Assembly: GCA_963835825.1 (NCBI GenBank)
Contig: CAWIGZ010000008.1
Location: 467,938 to 531,937, forward strand
Source: JADGRB01 sp963835825
GTDB lineage: Bacteria; Myxococcota_A; Polyangia; Fen-1088
Length of the DNA stretch: 64,000 nucleotides
Direction: 5' to 3'
Part shown: piece after piece, positions 53,295 through 61,515 of the stretch
How the letters are laid out: each line of letters begins with the position of its first letter
Numbering within the stretch: the first letter of the stretch is position 1
Notes under the pieces: model-generated
Seen by the model: the letters and a program-made list of their open reading frames with translations, nothing else
The model's database searches: none
Told to the model about the DNA's origin: nothing
Translations under genes and position numbers: made by a program

Positions 53295-53990
53295 TCAGGC
53301 GCGGCCGTAGACCGGCACCAGCGCGCCGGAGGTGAGGCGGTTGCCCGGAGAGATCAGCCAGGTGAGCGCCGCGGCGATCTCGGCCGGCTTCGGCCAGCGG
53401 GCGTGGTCGGCGGACGGCATGGCCGCGCGGTTGGCCGGGGTGTCGATGATCGACGGCACGACCGCGTTGACCAGGATGCCGTCGCCGCGCAGCTCGTCGG
53501 CCAGCGCCTCGGTGAGCGCCGCGACGCCGGCCTTCGCCACCGTGTAGGCGACGGCGCCGCCGGCGGGAACCGCCGCCGCGCGCGAGCCGACGTTGGCGAT
53601 CCGGCCGCCGGCGCCGCCCGCGCGCAGGTTGCGGGCGGCCTCGCGGCAACAGAGGAACGCCGTCGTCAGGTTCTGGTCCACCTGCGCGCGCAGCTCGGCC
53701 AGCGAGGTTTCGAGGATCGGCGCCGCCCGGAAGCCGCCGGCCAGGTGCACCGAGGCCCACAGCGGCGGCCGCGAGGCGTAAAAGGCGCGCACCTCGGCCT
53801 CGTCGGTCAGCTCGACGCCCGCCACGCTGACCAGCCCGGTCTCCTGCCGGGCCCCGTCGCCGCCGCCGCGCAGCGGGAGGTGACAGATCGCTCCCGCCGC
53901 CAGCAACGCGTCGACCACCGCCGGCCCCAGCCCGCCCGCCGAGCCGGTCACCACCACGTGTCGCCCCTGGAGATCGCCGCCGCTGTTCAT
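53295..53990 (-). CDS. Short-chain dehydrogenase/reductase
   Basis: A 231-residue protein from the ATG at 53990; an ATG at 54020 would add ten residues. The Rossmann motif is VVVTGSAGGLGPAVVDALLA (TGxxxGxG). The active site has VGSRAAAVPAGGAVAYTVAK (Ser, then YxxxK). The ending is NRLTSGALVPVYGR. It is probably NAD(P)-dependent; substrate unknown. It follows the PHA depolymerase gene on the same strand, so a role in hydroxyacyl metabolism is conceivable. Confidence 0.84.
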   Translation of the reverse strand: MNSGGDLQGRHVVVTGSAGGLGPAVVDALLAAGAICHLPLRGGGDGARQETGLVSVAGVELTDEAEVRAFYASRPPLWASVHLAGGFRAAPILETSLAELRAQVDQNLTTAFLCCREAARNLRAGGAGGRIANVGSRAAAVPAGGAVAYTVAKAGVAALTEALADELRGDGILVNAVVPSIIDTPANRAAMPSADHARWPKPAEIAAALTWLISPGNRLTSGALVPVYGRA

Positions 53991-54039
53991 GGGAGGAGAA
54001 GATGCCACGCCCGCCGTCATCGCGCCGCCGCCGTGCCAT

Positions 54040-55302
54040 TCAACTCGCGCCGCGGCCGGCGTTGGCGTTGGCGATGAAGCGTCGCACCTCCGGATAGACC
54101 ACCTTGCGCCAGCGGCGCCCGCTGAAGACGCCGTAGTGGCCCCCGCGCTCGATCGTCACGTGGTGCTTTCGCTCGGCGGGGATCCCGCTGCACAGGTCCA
54201 GCGCCGCCCGCGTCTGCCCCAGGCCGGAGATGTCGTCCAACTCCCCCTCGATGGTGAGCAGCGCCGAGTCCTTGATGTCCTCCGGCGCCACGCGCTCGTC
54301 GCCGATGCACCACAGGCCGCGCGGCAGCAGATGCTCCTGAAACACGATGCGGATGCAGTCGAGGTAGTACTCCGCCGGCAGATCGCAGACCGCGTTGTAC
54401 TCGTCGTAGAAGCGCCGGTGCTCGGCGGCGTCGTTGAGATCGCCCTCGACGAGGTGGCGATAGAAGTCCCAGTGAGAGCCGATGTGCCGGACCGGATTCA
54501 TGGCCATGAACCCGGCGTGCTGGAGAAAGCCCGGGTAGACCCGGCGGCCCCGCCCCGGGTAGGTGGAGGGGACCCGGTCGATGAGATAGGTCTCGAACCA
54601 GCTCAAGGGGCGCTGGGTGGCCTGGTCGTTGACCTTGGTGGGGCTGCGGCGCGAGTCGATCGGTCCGCCGATCAACGTCAGGCTGCGCGGCACGGGCTCG
54701 CCCGCCGTCGACATCAGGGCCGTCGCCGCCAGGACCGGGACCGCCGGCTGACAGACGGCGATCACGTGAATGCGGTCGGCCCCCAGCACCTGCATGAACT
54801 CCCGCATGTAGCCCACGTAGTCCGCCAGCGTGAAGGGGCCGCGCTCGAGCGGGATCAACCGGGCATCGATCCAGTCGGTCACGTAGACGTCGTGGTCCGC
54901 CAGGAGCGTGCGAACCGTATCGCGGAGCAACGTGGCGTGGTGACCCGACAGCGGCGCCACCAGCAAGACGACGGGATCGGCCCGCAGCGCCCTGTTGACG
55001 TCGTCGCGATCGCTGGACCGCCGGAAGTGCTGCAGCCGGCAGAACGGCTTGGCCAGGACCATCTGCTCCAGCACGGCGACCTCGGTGCTCTCGTGCGCGT
55101 CGACCGTGTGAATGCCGAACTCGGGTTTGTCGTAGGGTTTTCCGATCCGGTAGAGAAGCTCGCACCCGGCGGCCAGACTGTTGGCGCCCGGCATCTGCGC
55201 GAGCCAGCTCCCCGGTTCGGAGAACAGCTGGGCGCCCGCCTGCGCCAGGTACGTGGCCGGCGCCAGAAGCGCCCGGCCGTATTCATGGATCTGATAGATC
55301 AC
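54040..55302 (-). CDS. phaZ: Intracellular polyhydroxyalkanoate depolymerase
   Basis: A 420-residue protein from a GTG at 55302 (MIYQIHEYGRALLAPATYLA). The nucleophile elbow is HVIAVCQPAVPVLAA with Cys 184, as in intracellular PhaZ enzymes of the Ralstonia type. The PHB_depo C-terminal domain is present: YVGYMREFMQVLGADRIHV, SHWDFYRHLVEGDLNDAAEH, EGELDDISGLGQTRAALDLC (acid), KHHVTIERGGHYGVFSGRRW (His). It mobilises PHA granules. A PHA synthase is not in the window. An alternative start cannot be excluded because no strong ribosome-binding site is seen. Confidence 0.88.
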   Translation of the reverse strand: MIYQIHEYGRALLAPATYLAQAGAQLFSEPGSWLAQMPGANSLAAGCELLYRIGKPYDKPEFGIHTVDAHESTEVAVLEQMVLAKPFCRLQHFRRSSDRDDVNRALRADPVVLLVAPLSGHHATLLRDTVRTLLADHDVYVTDWIDARLIPLERGPFTLADYVGYMREFMQVLGADRIHVIAVCQPAVPVLAATALMSTAGEPVPRSLTLIGGPIDSRRSPTKVNDQATQRPLSWFETYLIDRVPSTYPGRGRRVYPGFLQHAGFMAMNPVRHIGSHWDFYRHLVEGDLNDAAEHRRFYDEYNAVCDLPAEYYLDCIRIVFQEHLLPRGLWCIGDERVAPEDIKDSALLTIEGELDDISGLGQTRAALDLCSGIPAERKHHVTIERGGHYGVFSGRRWRKVVYPEVRRFIANANAGRGAS

Positions 55303-55415
55303 GCCCTGGTCCTGCGACCACCAAGGTGGGGCTGGATCTCCTGGCAACAAGTTGCCGCGCGAAGGTCGACGCGGGCAGCGGCGGCGAAGCCTCGCGGCCC
55401 GGCCGGCCGCTGCGC

Positions 55416-56762
55416 TCACCAGCCGAGCTTGCTCTGGAGCTCGGCGACGATCTGGCCGGCCATGAGCTGGTTCTCGGCCGGGTCGGGGTGGTACTGGCAG
55501 GCGGCCTTGTCCGACGTCTGCGGCGCGATCTTGTCGAAGAGCTCGACGTTCTTGTCGCCGGCGGCAACCCGCGCGTCGACGGCGGCCTTGATGTGCGCCT
55601 GGATGGTCGACAGATCGGTGCCGCTGAGGAGCGGGCCGATGATGCAGACGATCAGCGCGCCCGGATACTTGGCGCGTACCGTCTGAAGCAGTCCGGTGTA
55701 GGCGGTCACGAACGGCGCGCCGGGATCGCCCTTGTTGTTGCTGATGTCGTTGGTGCCGAGGTTCACGATGACCGCCTGCGCCTGGGTGCGGAAATCCCAG
55801 GCCGGGGTGGCGTCGTTCGTCAGCGCCCGGGTGTAGACCATCGGCAGCGTGTTGTTCATGTCGCCGCCGTAGTTGCGATAGGCGCCCTGGCCCGACATCG
55901 CGATCGTGCTCACCTCGGCGCCGAGGGCGCGCGCCGCCACGGCCCCGTAAGTGTCCCAGTGGCTCTCGGTCGGGAAGCAATCGGCGTCGGCCAGCGTGCC
56001 GAGGGTGCCGTATCCGCAGCTGATCGAGTCGCCGATGATCTCGATGAGGCGCGCGGGTGGCGCCGGTGGCGTCATCAGGGCGCCGCCGCCGATCGTCACG
56101 GCGAGCAGCTGGGAGTCGCCCTGCGAGCCCTCGGTCTGGCGATACAGCTCGACGGTGTGGGTCCCGGCGCCCAGGCCGCTGACCACGCTGGCGGTCTGCT
56201 GTCCGGAGGGAATCGTGAACGCCGCCCGGGGCGTGCCGTCGACGACCGCCTTGAAAAGGAACGCGCCGGTGCTGTCGAGCTGCACCGACAGCGAGGTCCC
56301 CGAGAAGCGCGCGACGAACCCGGTGCCCGACCAGGAGAACCGGGGGCGCTGCGGATCGCCGAGGTCGACGCGGCCGACCCACCGCAGGCCGGCGGCGACC
56401 ACCCCCGTCTGTCCGCCGCCGTCCGTTCCGCTCCCGCCGTCGCGCCCAGCCGCTCCGCCGTCGCCCGCGGCGCCGGCGCCGCCCGCTCCCGTATCGCCGC
56501 CACTTCCCCCCGCGCCGCCGCCGGTCCCGAGCTTGCCGCCGCCTCCACTTCCGCCGCGGCCGTCTCCGCCCGTGCCCGCCGCCAGACCGGCACCGCCGGA
56601 CGCGCCCCCCGATCCGGCATCGGAGGTGGTCCCCGCCGGCCCCGAGCCGCACGCGCTCGCCGTCAAGGCGACGCAGGCGGCGCCCATGAAGAGCGCACCG
56701 CCCCGGGCGCGAAGAAGACGCTGACCGGAGCGTGGGTCGAGAGCAGGTCGCATGACCCGCAC
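55416..56762 (-). CDS. Gly-rich lipoprotein with SGNH/GDSL esterase domain (CE2-like)
   Basis: A 448-residue protein. The lipobox is VALTASACGSG; residues 40-115 are a Gly/Ala/Ser linker. The middle module is strand-rich (FVARFSGTSLSVQLDSTGAF, THTVELYRQTEGSQGDSQLL). The C-terminal SGNH domain has IEIIGDSISCGYGTLGT (block I), AMSGQGAYRNYGGDMNN (block II), VIVNLGTNDISNN (block III) and CQYHPDPAENQLMAGQIVAE (block V). CE2 acetyl-xylan/acetyl-glucan esterases have exactly this jelly-roll plus SGNH order. Deacetylation of plant or bacterial polysaccharide is inferred. Confidence 0.87.
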   Translation of the reverse strand: MRVMRPALDPRSGQRLLRARGGALFMGAACVALTASACGSGPAGTTSDAGSGGASGGAGLAAGTGGDGRGGSGGGGKLGTGGGAGGSGGDTGAGGAGAAGDGGAAGRDGGSGTDGGGQTGVVAAGLRWVGRVDLGDPQRPRFSWSGTGFVARFSGTSLSVQLDSTGAFLFKAVVDGTPRAAFTIPSGQQTASVVSGLGAGTHTVELYRQTEGSQGDSQLLAVTIGGGALMTPPAPPARLIEIIGDSISCGYGTLGTLADADCFPTESHWDTYGAVAARALGAEVSTIAMSGQGAYRNYGGDMNNTLPMVYTRALTNDATPAWDFRTQAQAVIVNLGTNDISNNKGDPGAPFVTAYTGLLQTVRAKYPGALIVCIIGPLLSGTDLSTIQAHIKAAVDARVAAGDKNVELFDKIAPQTSDKAACQYHPDPAENQLMAGQIVAELQSKLGW

Positions 56763-56780
56763 TTTAGGCCAGGCGGCACG

Positions 56781-57674
56781 CTAGGACGAGCGCCGGGTGG
56801 TGGCCCGCATCGGGAGGACATCGACGTCGTAGGGCAGGGGAGGCGCGGGCGGCACGATCCCGCGCGGCAGATCCGGGCGCGCGGCCGCCGCGACGCCGGG
56901 AACGCGCGCGTTCAGCTCGCGGTGGGCGGTCACCGGGCCGTCGAGAGGACCGCCGGCCTTTTGCAGCTTGTAGCCGACGCCCAGCACCGACTGCAGACGG
57001 TCGCCGAGACCCCCCAGCTTCTTGCGGAGGTTCAGGGTGTGCGTGTCGACGGTCCGGCCGCCGCCCGCATGCCGATAGCCCCAGACGCGCGAGAGCAGCT
57101 CCTGGCGAGAGAACACCCGGTTGATCCGTTCGACCAGGAAGCGGAGGAGCTGGAATTCGTACGGCGTCAGCTTGAGCGATTCATTTTCCCGGTAGGCCTG
57201 CCGCATCTCGCAGTCGAGCACGATGTCGCCGTACCGCAGCTGCAGCGGCGCGCGGGGGCGATTGTCCCTGGCCCTCAGCTGCCAGAGGCGAGCGGCCAGC
57301 TCCTCCAGGGTGACGGGAAACAGGATGAAGTCGTCGGCGCCGATCTCGGCGGTGAACGCCACGACGCGCGCCAGATCGAGGCAGAGGAGGATCCGCGCCG
57401 CGATCAGCTCCGGACGCTGGCGGAGCCGCTGGATGGCGCTGCGCCCGATCTCCAGGTGTTCGCCCGCCTCGATCACCACGACGTCGACCGGCCCCGCGTT
57501 CGACGCGAGCTCGGTCAAGTCGAAGCCCGCCACGAGCACCTCGTGGCCGAGGGTCCGGAGCAGAGAGGCGGGCGAGTCGCTCCGGGATTCGCTCCCCTTT
57601 GGATCGAGCGTCACGACGACGGTGCGCAGCGGCGGACCGACCGGAGCCGGGCGAGATGTCGGCGCGGGCGACAC
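56781..57674 (-). CDS. OmpR-type response regulator with degenerate receiver
   Basis: A 297-residue protein. The receiver-like domain (about 16-135) has VDVVVIEAGEHLEIG where canonical receivers have the phosphorylated Asp: here it is Glu 69. The late conserved Lys is also gone (DFILFPVTLEEL). The output domain is a complete winged helix: LQLRYGDIVLDCEMRQAYRE, LKLTPYEFQLLRFLVERINR, VWGYRHAGGGRTVDTHTLNL, RKKLGGLGDRLQSVLGVGYK. A Pro/Ala-rich C-terminal tail follows. No kinase gene is adjacent. It is divergent from a TetR gene. Confidence 0.84.
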   Translation of the reverse strand: MSPAPTSRPAPVGPPLRTVVVTLDPKGSESRSDSPASLLRTLGHEVLVAGFDLTELASNAGPVDVVVIEAGEHLEIGRSAIQRLRQRPELIAARILLCLDLARVVAFTAEIGADDFILFPVTLEELAARLWQLRARDNRPRAPLQLRYGDIVLDCEMRQAYRENESLKLTPYEFQLLRFLVERINRVFSRQELLSRVWGYRHAGGGRTVDTHTLNLRKKLGGLGDRLQSVLGVGYKLQKAGGPLDGPVTAHRELNARVPGVAAAARPDLPRGIVPPAPPLPYDVDVLPMRATTRRSS

Positions 57675-57718
57675 GGGGACGACTCTAGCGGGGCGGGAGG
57701 CGGCCGGTCTATAAGTAA

Positions 57719-57752
57719 GTAAATATTTACCTCAGGTAAGTGATTGTTTACC
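57719..57752. promoter_or_regulatory. Palindromic operators between response regulator and TetR genes
   Basis: GTAAATATTTAC (57719-57730) is a perfect 12-base palindrome. GGTAA-8-TTACC (57735-57752) is an exact inverted repeat four bases later. The TAAGTAAGTAAA before it repeats the half-site. Together they look like binding sites for the TetR product or for the divergent winged-helix regulator. Confidence 0.6.
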
Positions 57753-57814
57753 AGGGAGTTACCGGCGCGAAACCTTCGCGTAACCCACCAGTCGGGCGAT
57801 TGGGACGTATTGTC

Positions 57815-58459
57815 ATGGCGATGAACGGCGGAAAGCGGAACGCGGATCGGACCCGGGAGAAGATCCTGCGCGCTGCCATCGGCGAATTCGCTGCCCACGG
57901 CTACAGCGGCGCGCGCGTCGAGCGGATCCGCCAGCGGGCCCGGGCCAACACCCGGATGATCTATCACTACTTCGGCGACAAGAGCCGTCTCTACGGCGCC
58001 GTGCTCGAGCACGTCATCGGGGAGCTGCGCCAGGAAGAGATGCGCCTCGAGGTCGATCGGATCGACCCGGTGGAGGGGCTGCTGCAGCTGTTCGACTTCG
58101 TCGACCAGCATTTCACCGCCCATCCGGAGCTGATGACCCTGCTGAGCGGCGAGAACCTTCTGCGCGGCCGGTTCCTGCGCGGTTCGGCCAAGACGCGGAT
58201 CATCAGCTCGCCCCTCATGCCCCTCATCGAGGAGCTGCTCCGCCGCGGCGAGCGCAAGGGGATGATCCGACCGGGGATCGATCCGCTCCACCTCTACGTG
58301 GTCATGGTGTCGCTCTGCTACTTCCACCGTTCCAACGCCCACACCCTCTCGTTCCTGTTTCGCACCGATCTCCTCGACGCCGACTGGCAGAGCGCGCACA
58401 AGAAGATGGCCGGCGAGCTGCTGGCCGGCTACCTGCGCCCGAAGCGAGCGATGTCCTGA
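57815..58459 (+). CDS. TetR-family transcriptional regulator
   Basis: A 214-residue protein from the ATG at 57815 (MAMNGGKRNADRTREKILRA). The HTH is RTREKILRAAIGEFAAHGYS, GARVERIRQRARANTRMIYH, YFGDKSRLYGAVLEHV. The C-terminal domain (about 75-205) is helical and probably binds a ligand; its sequence, LFDFVDQHFTAHPELMTLLS, is of the TetR_C type seen in fatty-acid and efflux regulators. It is likely autoregulated from the palindromes upstream. Confidence 0.88.
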   Translation: MAMNGGKRNADRTREKILRAAIGEFAAHGYSGARVERIRQRARANTRMIYHYFGDKSRLYGAVLEHVIGELRQEEMRLEVDRIDPVEGLLQLFDFVDQHFTAHPELMTLLSGENLLRGRFLRGSAKTRIISSPLMPLIEELLRRGERKGMIRPGIDPLHLYVVMVSLCYFHRSNAHTLSFLFRTDLLDADWQSAHKKMAGELLAGYLRPKRAMS

Positions 58460-58797
58460 CGGGGCTCTGCACCCTTTGGACACCTCGACCATGGCGAGCG
58501 CTCGATCGTCTGTCGGGCATCGACCGGGTCCGCTCGAGGTTCTGCGAGGAATGAAGAACCGTGGGTTCTATGGTACGGTCCTATTGGCGGTCTAATGATC
58601 ATCGGCGTCGCGGGCATCGAACTGGATCCTGCTGATTTCCGAGGCCGGGTTGCACCCGAAGTGGCGCGTGCGGGAGGCAGACGCCGCCGTGGCCCCGCCC
58701 GGACGCGTTTGGTCACCAACGTGATGACCAGCCAGGCCGAATCGCCGGCTCCTGCTTCACCCACGGCGTCAGTCGTGGCCCCATCTGCGGGGGCCGC
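58460..58797. other. No gene seen
   Basis: The plus strand has a short frame ending at 58801 (EVARAGGRRRRGPARTRLVT) with no start signal. No promoter pair or repeat is obvious. Confidence 0.4.
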
Positions 58798-59538
58798 GTG
58801 AGAATCCGGCTCGTGGCGTTCGTCGTCATCTGGTTCGCGACGAACGGCATTGTCGAGGCCGCGGACGGGGGCTCGCCAGCGCACCAACATAAATCGGTCC
58901 CTGCAAATGCGCCGGGCGCTTTTCTGGGACCACTTCCGGCCAGCGGACATGCGCAAACCGCCGAGGCCGACGGGCGGTACCCCCTCACGTCGCGGCCGGA
59001 TGGCGGGGCGTCTTACGATTCACCGGAGTTCTCGGCGACCGTAGCGCCCGACGGGTCGGTCACTTTTCACGACCACCGCCTACGCTACGCGCGTCGGGAT
59101 GCGGCGTTCAGGTTCGACCTCAGCGACGAATTCTCCCGGGAGCTGGGCCACGGCACTCTCTATCGCCACGAGAAGGCAAACTTTCTGGCTGCCACCTTTC
59201 GCCAGAGAACGGACATGGCCGCGCGCGCCTACGCCTCGCGGATGCGGCTGGCTCTGGACGACCTACCATCGCGTCTGGACGCGCTGTGGGCCGACACGCG
59301 GTACCGCCGTCGCGAGCGACGTCGGATCACCTTTCTCCTGTGGGCCGACGCCGACCCGTCGAGCCCCGGCGCCCATCCGGCGCAGACGATAATCGAAAGC
59401 TGGATCCGAAGGCGCCTTCCACCTGGATCTCCCGACGCCTACGGCAAGTCCGAGCTCGAGGCTCTGTCACGCGAGAGGCCCGAGCTACGGCCGTTCACCC
59501 CCTATGGGCCTCCACGCGAGCTGCGCCCGTCGCGATAA
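58798..59538 (+). CDS. Exported protein of unknown function
   Basis: A 246-residue protein from the GTG at 58798, with a signal peptide (MRIRLVAFVVIWFATNGIVEA). A central strand-turn motif, FSATVAPDGSVTFHDHRLRY, is followed by a helical part rich in charged residues (DLSDEFSRELGHGTLYRHEK, DMAARAYASRMRLALDDLPS, DTRYRRRERRRITFLLWADA). In myxobacteria similar exported proteins are common but unstudied. It precedes the SPFH genes by about 130 bases. Confidence 0.65.
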   Translation: MRIRLVAFVVIWFATNGIVEAADGGSPAHQHKSVPANAPGAFLGPLPASGHAQTAEADGRYPLTSRPDGGASYDSPEFSATVAPDGSVTFHDHRLRYARRDAAFRFDLSDEFSRELGHGTLYRHEKANFLAATFRQRTDMAARAYASRMRLALDDLPSRLDALWADTRYRRRERRRITFLLWADADPSSPGAHPAQTIIESWIRRRLPPGSPDAYGKSELEALSRERPELRPFTPYGPPRELRPSR

Positions 59539-59670
59539 CGCAGCATTCATGTGCGGCATGGAATATTTCCGTTCTTCCCCGGAGAATTTCCCGGCTCGAC
59601 CGCAGCGCCTCGGCGCTCCAGAACGATTGCGGTCAGCACGCGGAGTGCTGACCTTCCTTAAGGCTTCGAA

Positions 59671-60486
59671 ATGGCCCGCGATGTGAGATCGGGCCGCCAC
59701 TCGCTCGGAAGGCTGATCGTCGTCGTTACGTCGGCCGCGGGCGCACTTTCGGCTTGCGCCACTGTCCCCGCAGGGCACGCCGGGGTGGTCCTTCGGTCCG
59801 ACGGCGTCGATCCCGTTTCGCTCGCCGAGGGCGCGCACACGGTGAGCCCATGGGCGCGTGTCGATCTCTATGATCTGCGGGTCGACGAGCACAGCGAAGA
59901 CCTGGTTGCCGTCTCGGCAGACGGCGCCCAAGTGGAGGCGCGCGCATCAATCTTGACGTTTCATGCGGCGCCCGGCGAAATCGTGGCGCTCGCGCGTGAG
60001 GTGGGACCGCGCTTTTACCAGACGCTCGTGTTGCCGGTGGTCAGCTCGACAGTCCGGAAGGTGCTTGCCGGGTTGCGAGCCGACCAGCTCGACACCCCCG
60101 GGATCGTCCGCGCCCAAGAGGAGGTGACGCGTTTAGCGGCCGAGCGTCTGCGTCGGTACCACGTCGTCGTGGACAGCGTGAACCTGCGGACGCTGAATTT
60201 GCTCTCCACCTCGCTGGCGTACGCCGCGGTCGTGGAGACAGGTATCGAGGAGCAGAAGGTCTCCCTGGCGCGCCAGGAGGTGACGCTCGCCAAACAGCGC
60301 GCCGACGGCCTCCGCGAGGAGGCGCGTGGGATCGCGGCGGCGCATTCCGTCGTGGCGCCGACTCTGAGGCCGGAGATTCTCCAAGACAGCGCCAACCGTG
60401 CCTGGAGCGCGCTCCTCGCGTCGCCCTCGACGACGGTCGAAGTGCGGGCGTCGACCGATCACACCCTGACGGAGATTGAACCATGA
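59671..60486 (+). CDS. SPFH/band-7-domain lipoprotein (first of two)
   Basis: A 271-residue protein with a lipobox (VTSAAGALSACATVP). The SPFH domain starts with AGHAGVVLRSDGVDPVSLAE, followed by YDLRVDEHSEDLVAVSADGA, then helical ERLRRYHVVVDSVNLRTLNL and a coiled-coil segment EQKVSLARQEVTLAKQRADG. SPFH proteins build membrane scaffolds. This pair is anchored by lipid from outside rather than by a transmembrane helix. It overlaps the next gene as ATGA. Confidence 0.83.
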   Translation: MARDVRSGRHSLGRLIVVVTSAAGALSACATVPAGHAGVVLRSDGVDPVSLAEGAHTVSPWARVDLYDLRVDEHSEDLVAVSADGAQVEARASILTFHAAPGEIVALAREVGPRFYQTLVLPVVSSTVRKVLAGLRADQLDTPGIVRAQEEVTRLAAERLRRYHVVVDSVNLRTLNLLSTSLAYAAVVETGIEEQKVSLARQEVTLAKQRADGLREEARGIAAAHSVVAPTLRPEILQDSANRAWSALLASPSTTVEVRASTDHTLTEIEP

Positions 60487-61307
60487 CGGCATCTCGGATC
60501 CCCGGTGGCGGCCGGGCAACGCTGGTGGGCGTGGGGTTGGCGATTCTCGCGACTATCGGGGGCTGCGCGACGGTGGGCCCCGGGCAGGTCGGTGTGCTCT
60601 GGCGAGCGTCGGGCGGAACGCAAGCCGAGACTTACGGAGAGGGCGTGCACGCCATCGCGCCTTGGAACGATCTCTCCGTTTACGACCTCCGGTCGATGAG
60701 CCACGACGAGGTCCTCGACGTCATCGCCGTCAATGGACTGGGGATCAAGCTGGACGCGTCGGTTCGTTACCACCTCAACCCCAATGAGGTCGTCGCGCTT
60801 CAGCGCGAGATCGGCCCCGAGTTCTACACGAAGATCCTCGAGCCCGTCCTGCGCTCCGAGGCCCGCCGCGTGTTCGGGCGCTACACACCCGAAGAGATCT
60901 ATTCCACCAAACGGGAGATCGTCGAACGCGAGATCCGTGAGGGCCTGGCCACGAAGATCGCGGGGAAGCACCTCGTGCTGGAGGCGATTCTCATCCGTGA
61001 CGTCCAGCTCCCCGACGCAATTCGGCGGGCGATCGACCAAAAGCTGGCCGCTGAGCAAGAGGTCCTGAAGATGAAGTACGTGCTCGAGGTGAGCAAGGCG
61101 ACCGCCGACCAGAAACGCATCGACGCGCAGGGTATCGCCGACTACAACCACACGATTGCCGCCAGCTTGAGTCCGCCCATCCTCGAGTTCGAACGGATTC
61201 AGCAGCTCGACAAGTTGGCGGCCTCGGCCAACGCAAAGACAGTCGTCATCGGGGAGGGGGGTGGTGGCGCACCGGTGTTGCTGTCCACGCCGACGGGATC
61301 CCGCTAG
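60483..61307 (+). CDS. SPFH/band-7-domain lipoprotein (second of two)
   Basis: A 274-residue protein with lipobox ILATIGGCATVG. The domain is VGPGQVGVLWRASGGTQAET, VLDVIAVNGLGIKLDASVRY, YHLNPNEVVALQREIGPEFY, LEAILIRDVQLPDAIRRAID, and the coiled coil QEVLKMKYVLEVSKATADQK. It is a clear paralogue of the gene upstream, more conserved as a prohibitin-like protein. The two probably form a hetero-oligomer, and their overlap couples translation. They lie just upstream of the phosphate-uptake operon, but no direct link is established. Confidence 0.87.
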   Translation: MTASRIPGGGRATLVGVGLAILATIGGCATVGPGQVGVLWRASGGTQAETYGEGVHAIAPWNDLSVYDLRSMSHDEVLDVIAVNGLGIKLDASVRYHLNPNEVVALQREIGPEFYTKILEPVLRSEARRVFGRYTPEEIYSTKREIVEREIREGLATKIAGKHLVLEAILIRDVQLPDAIRRAIDQKLAAEQEVLKMKYVLEVSKATADQKRIDAQGIADYNHTIAASLSPPILEFERIQQLDKLAASANAKTVVIGEGGGGAPVLLSTPTGSR

Positions 61308-61515
61308 CGTCGCTCGGAAGCCGACCCGCCGGCGGTGCGGCCCTGGCCTGAAGCCCAGGCGCGCCCGGCGTCACCACGGTAAGGGGCAGCCCTGAGGGCG
61401 ACGCGTTTGCGCCTCCACCAGTTCACTAGATTGTTGCGGTGTCGCCACCTACCCGCCATGCGGCCGAGGGATACAAGCGCCCAGGTCGACTTTCGACCGA
61501 GGCAGGAGCACACCG
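61308..61515. other. Intergenic region before pstS
   Basis: About 210 bases. GCCTG-5-CAGGC (about 61349-61363) could form a short hairpin after the SPFH gene. A convincing PHO box or promoter was not found. CAGGAG (61504-61509) serves as ribosome-binding site for pstS. Confidence 0.4.

Noticed and set aside
54040..56652. An 870-codon frame joining PHA depolymerase to sequence antisense or out of frame with the esterase gene
   Set aside because: Residues before about 55302 are Arg/Gly-rich shadow of the GDSL lipoprotein gene; the real depolymerase begins near the GTG at 55302.
61308..61515. PHO box upstream of pstS
   Set aside because: No pair of CTGTCAT-like repeats at the proper spacing could be found, so none is annotated.
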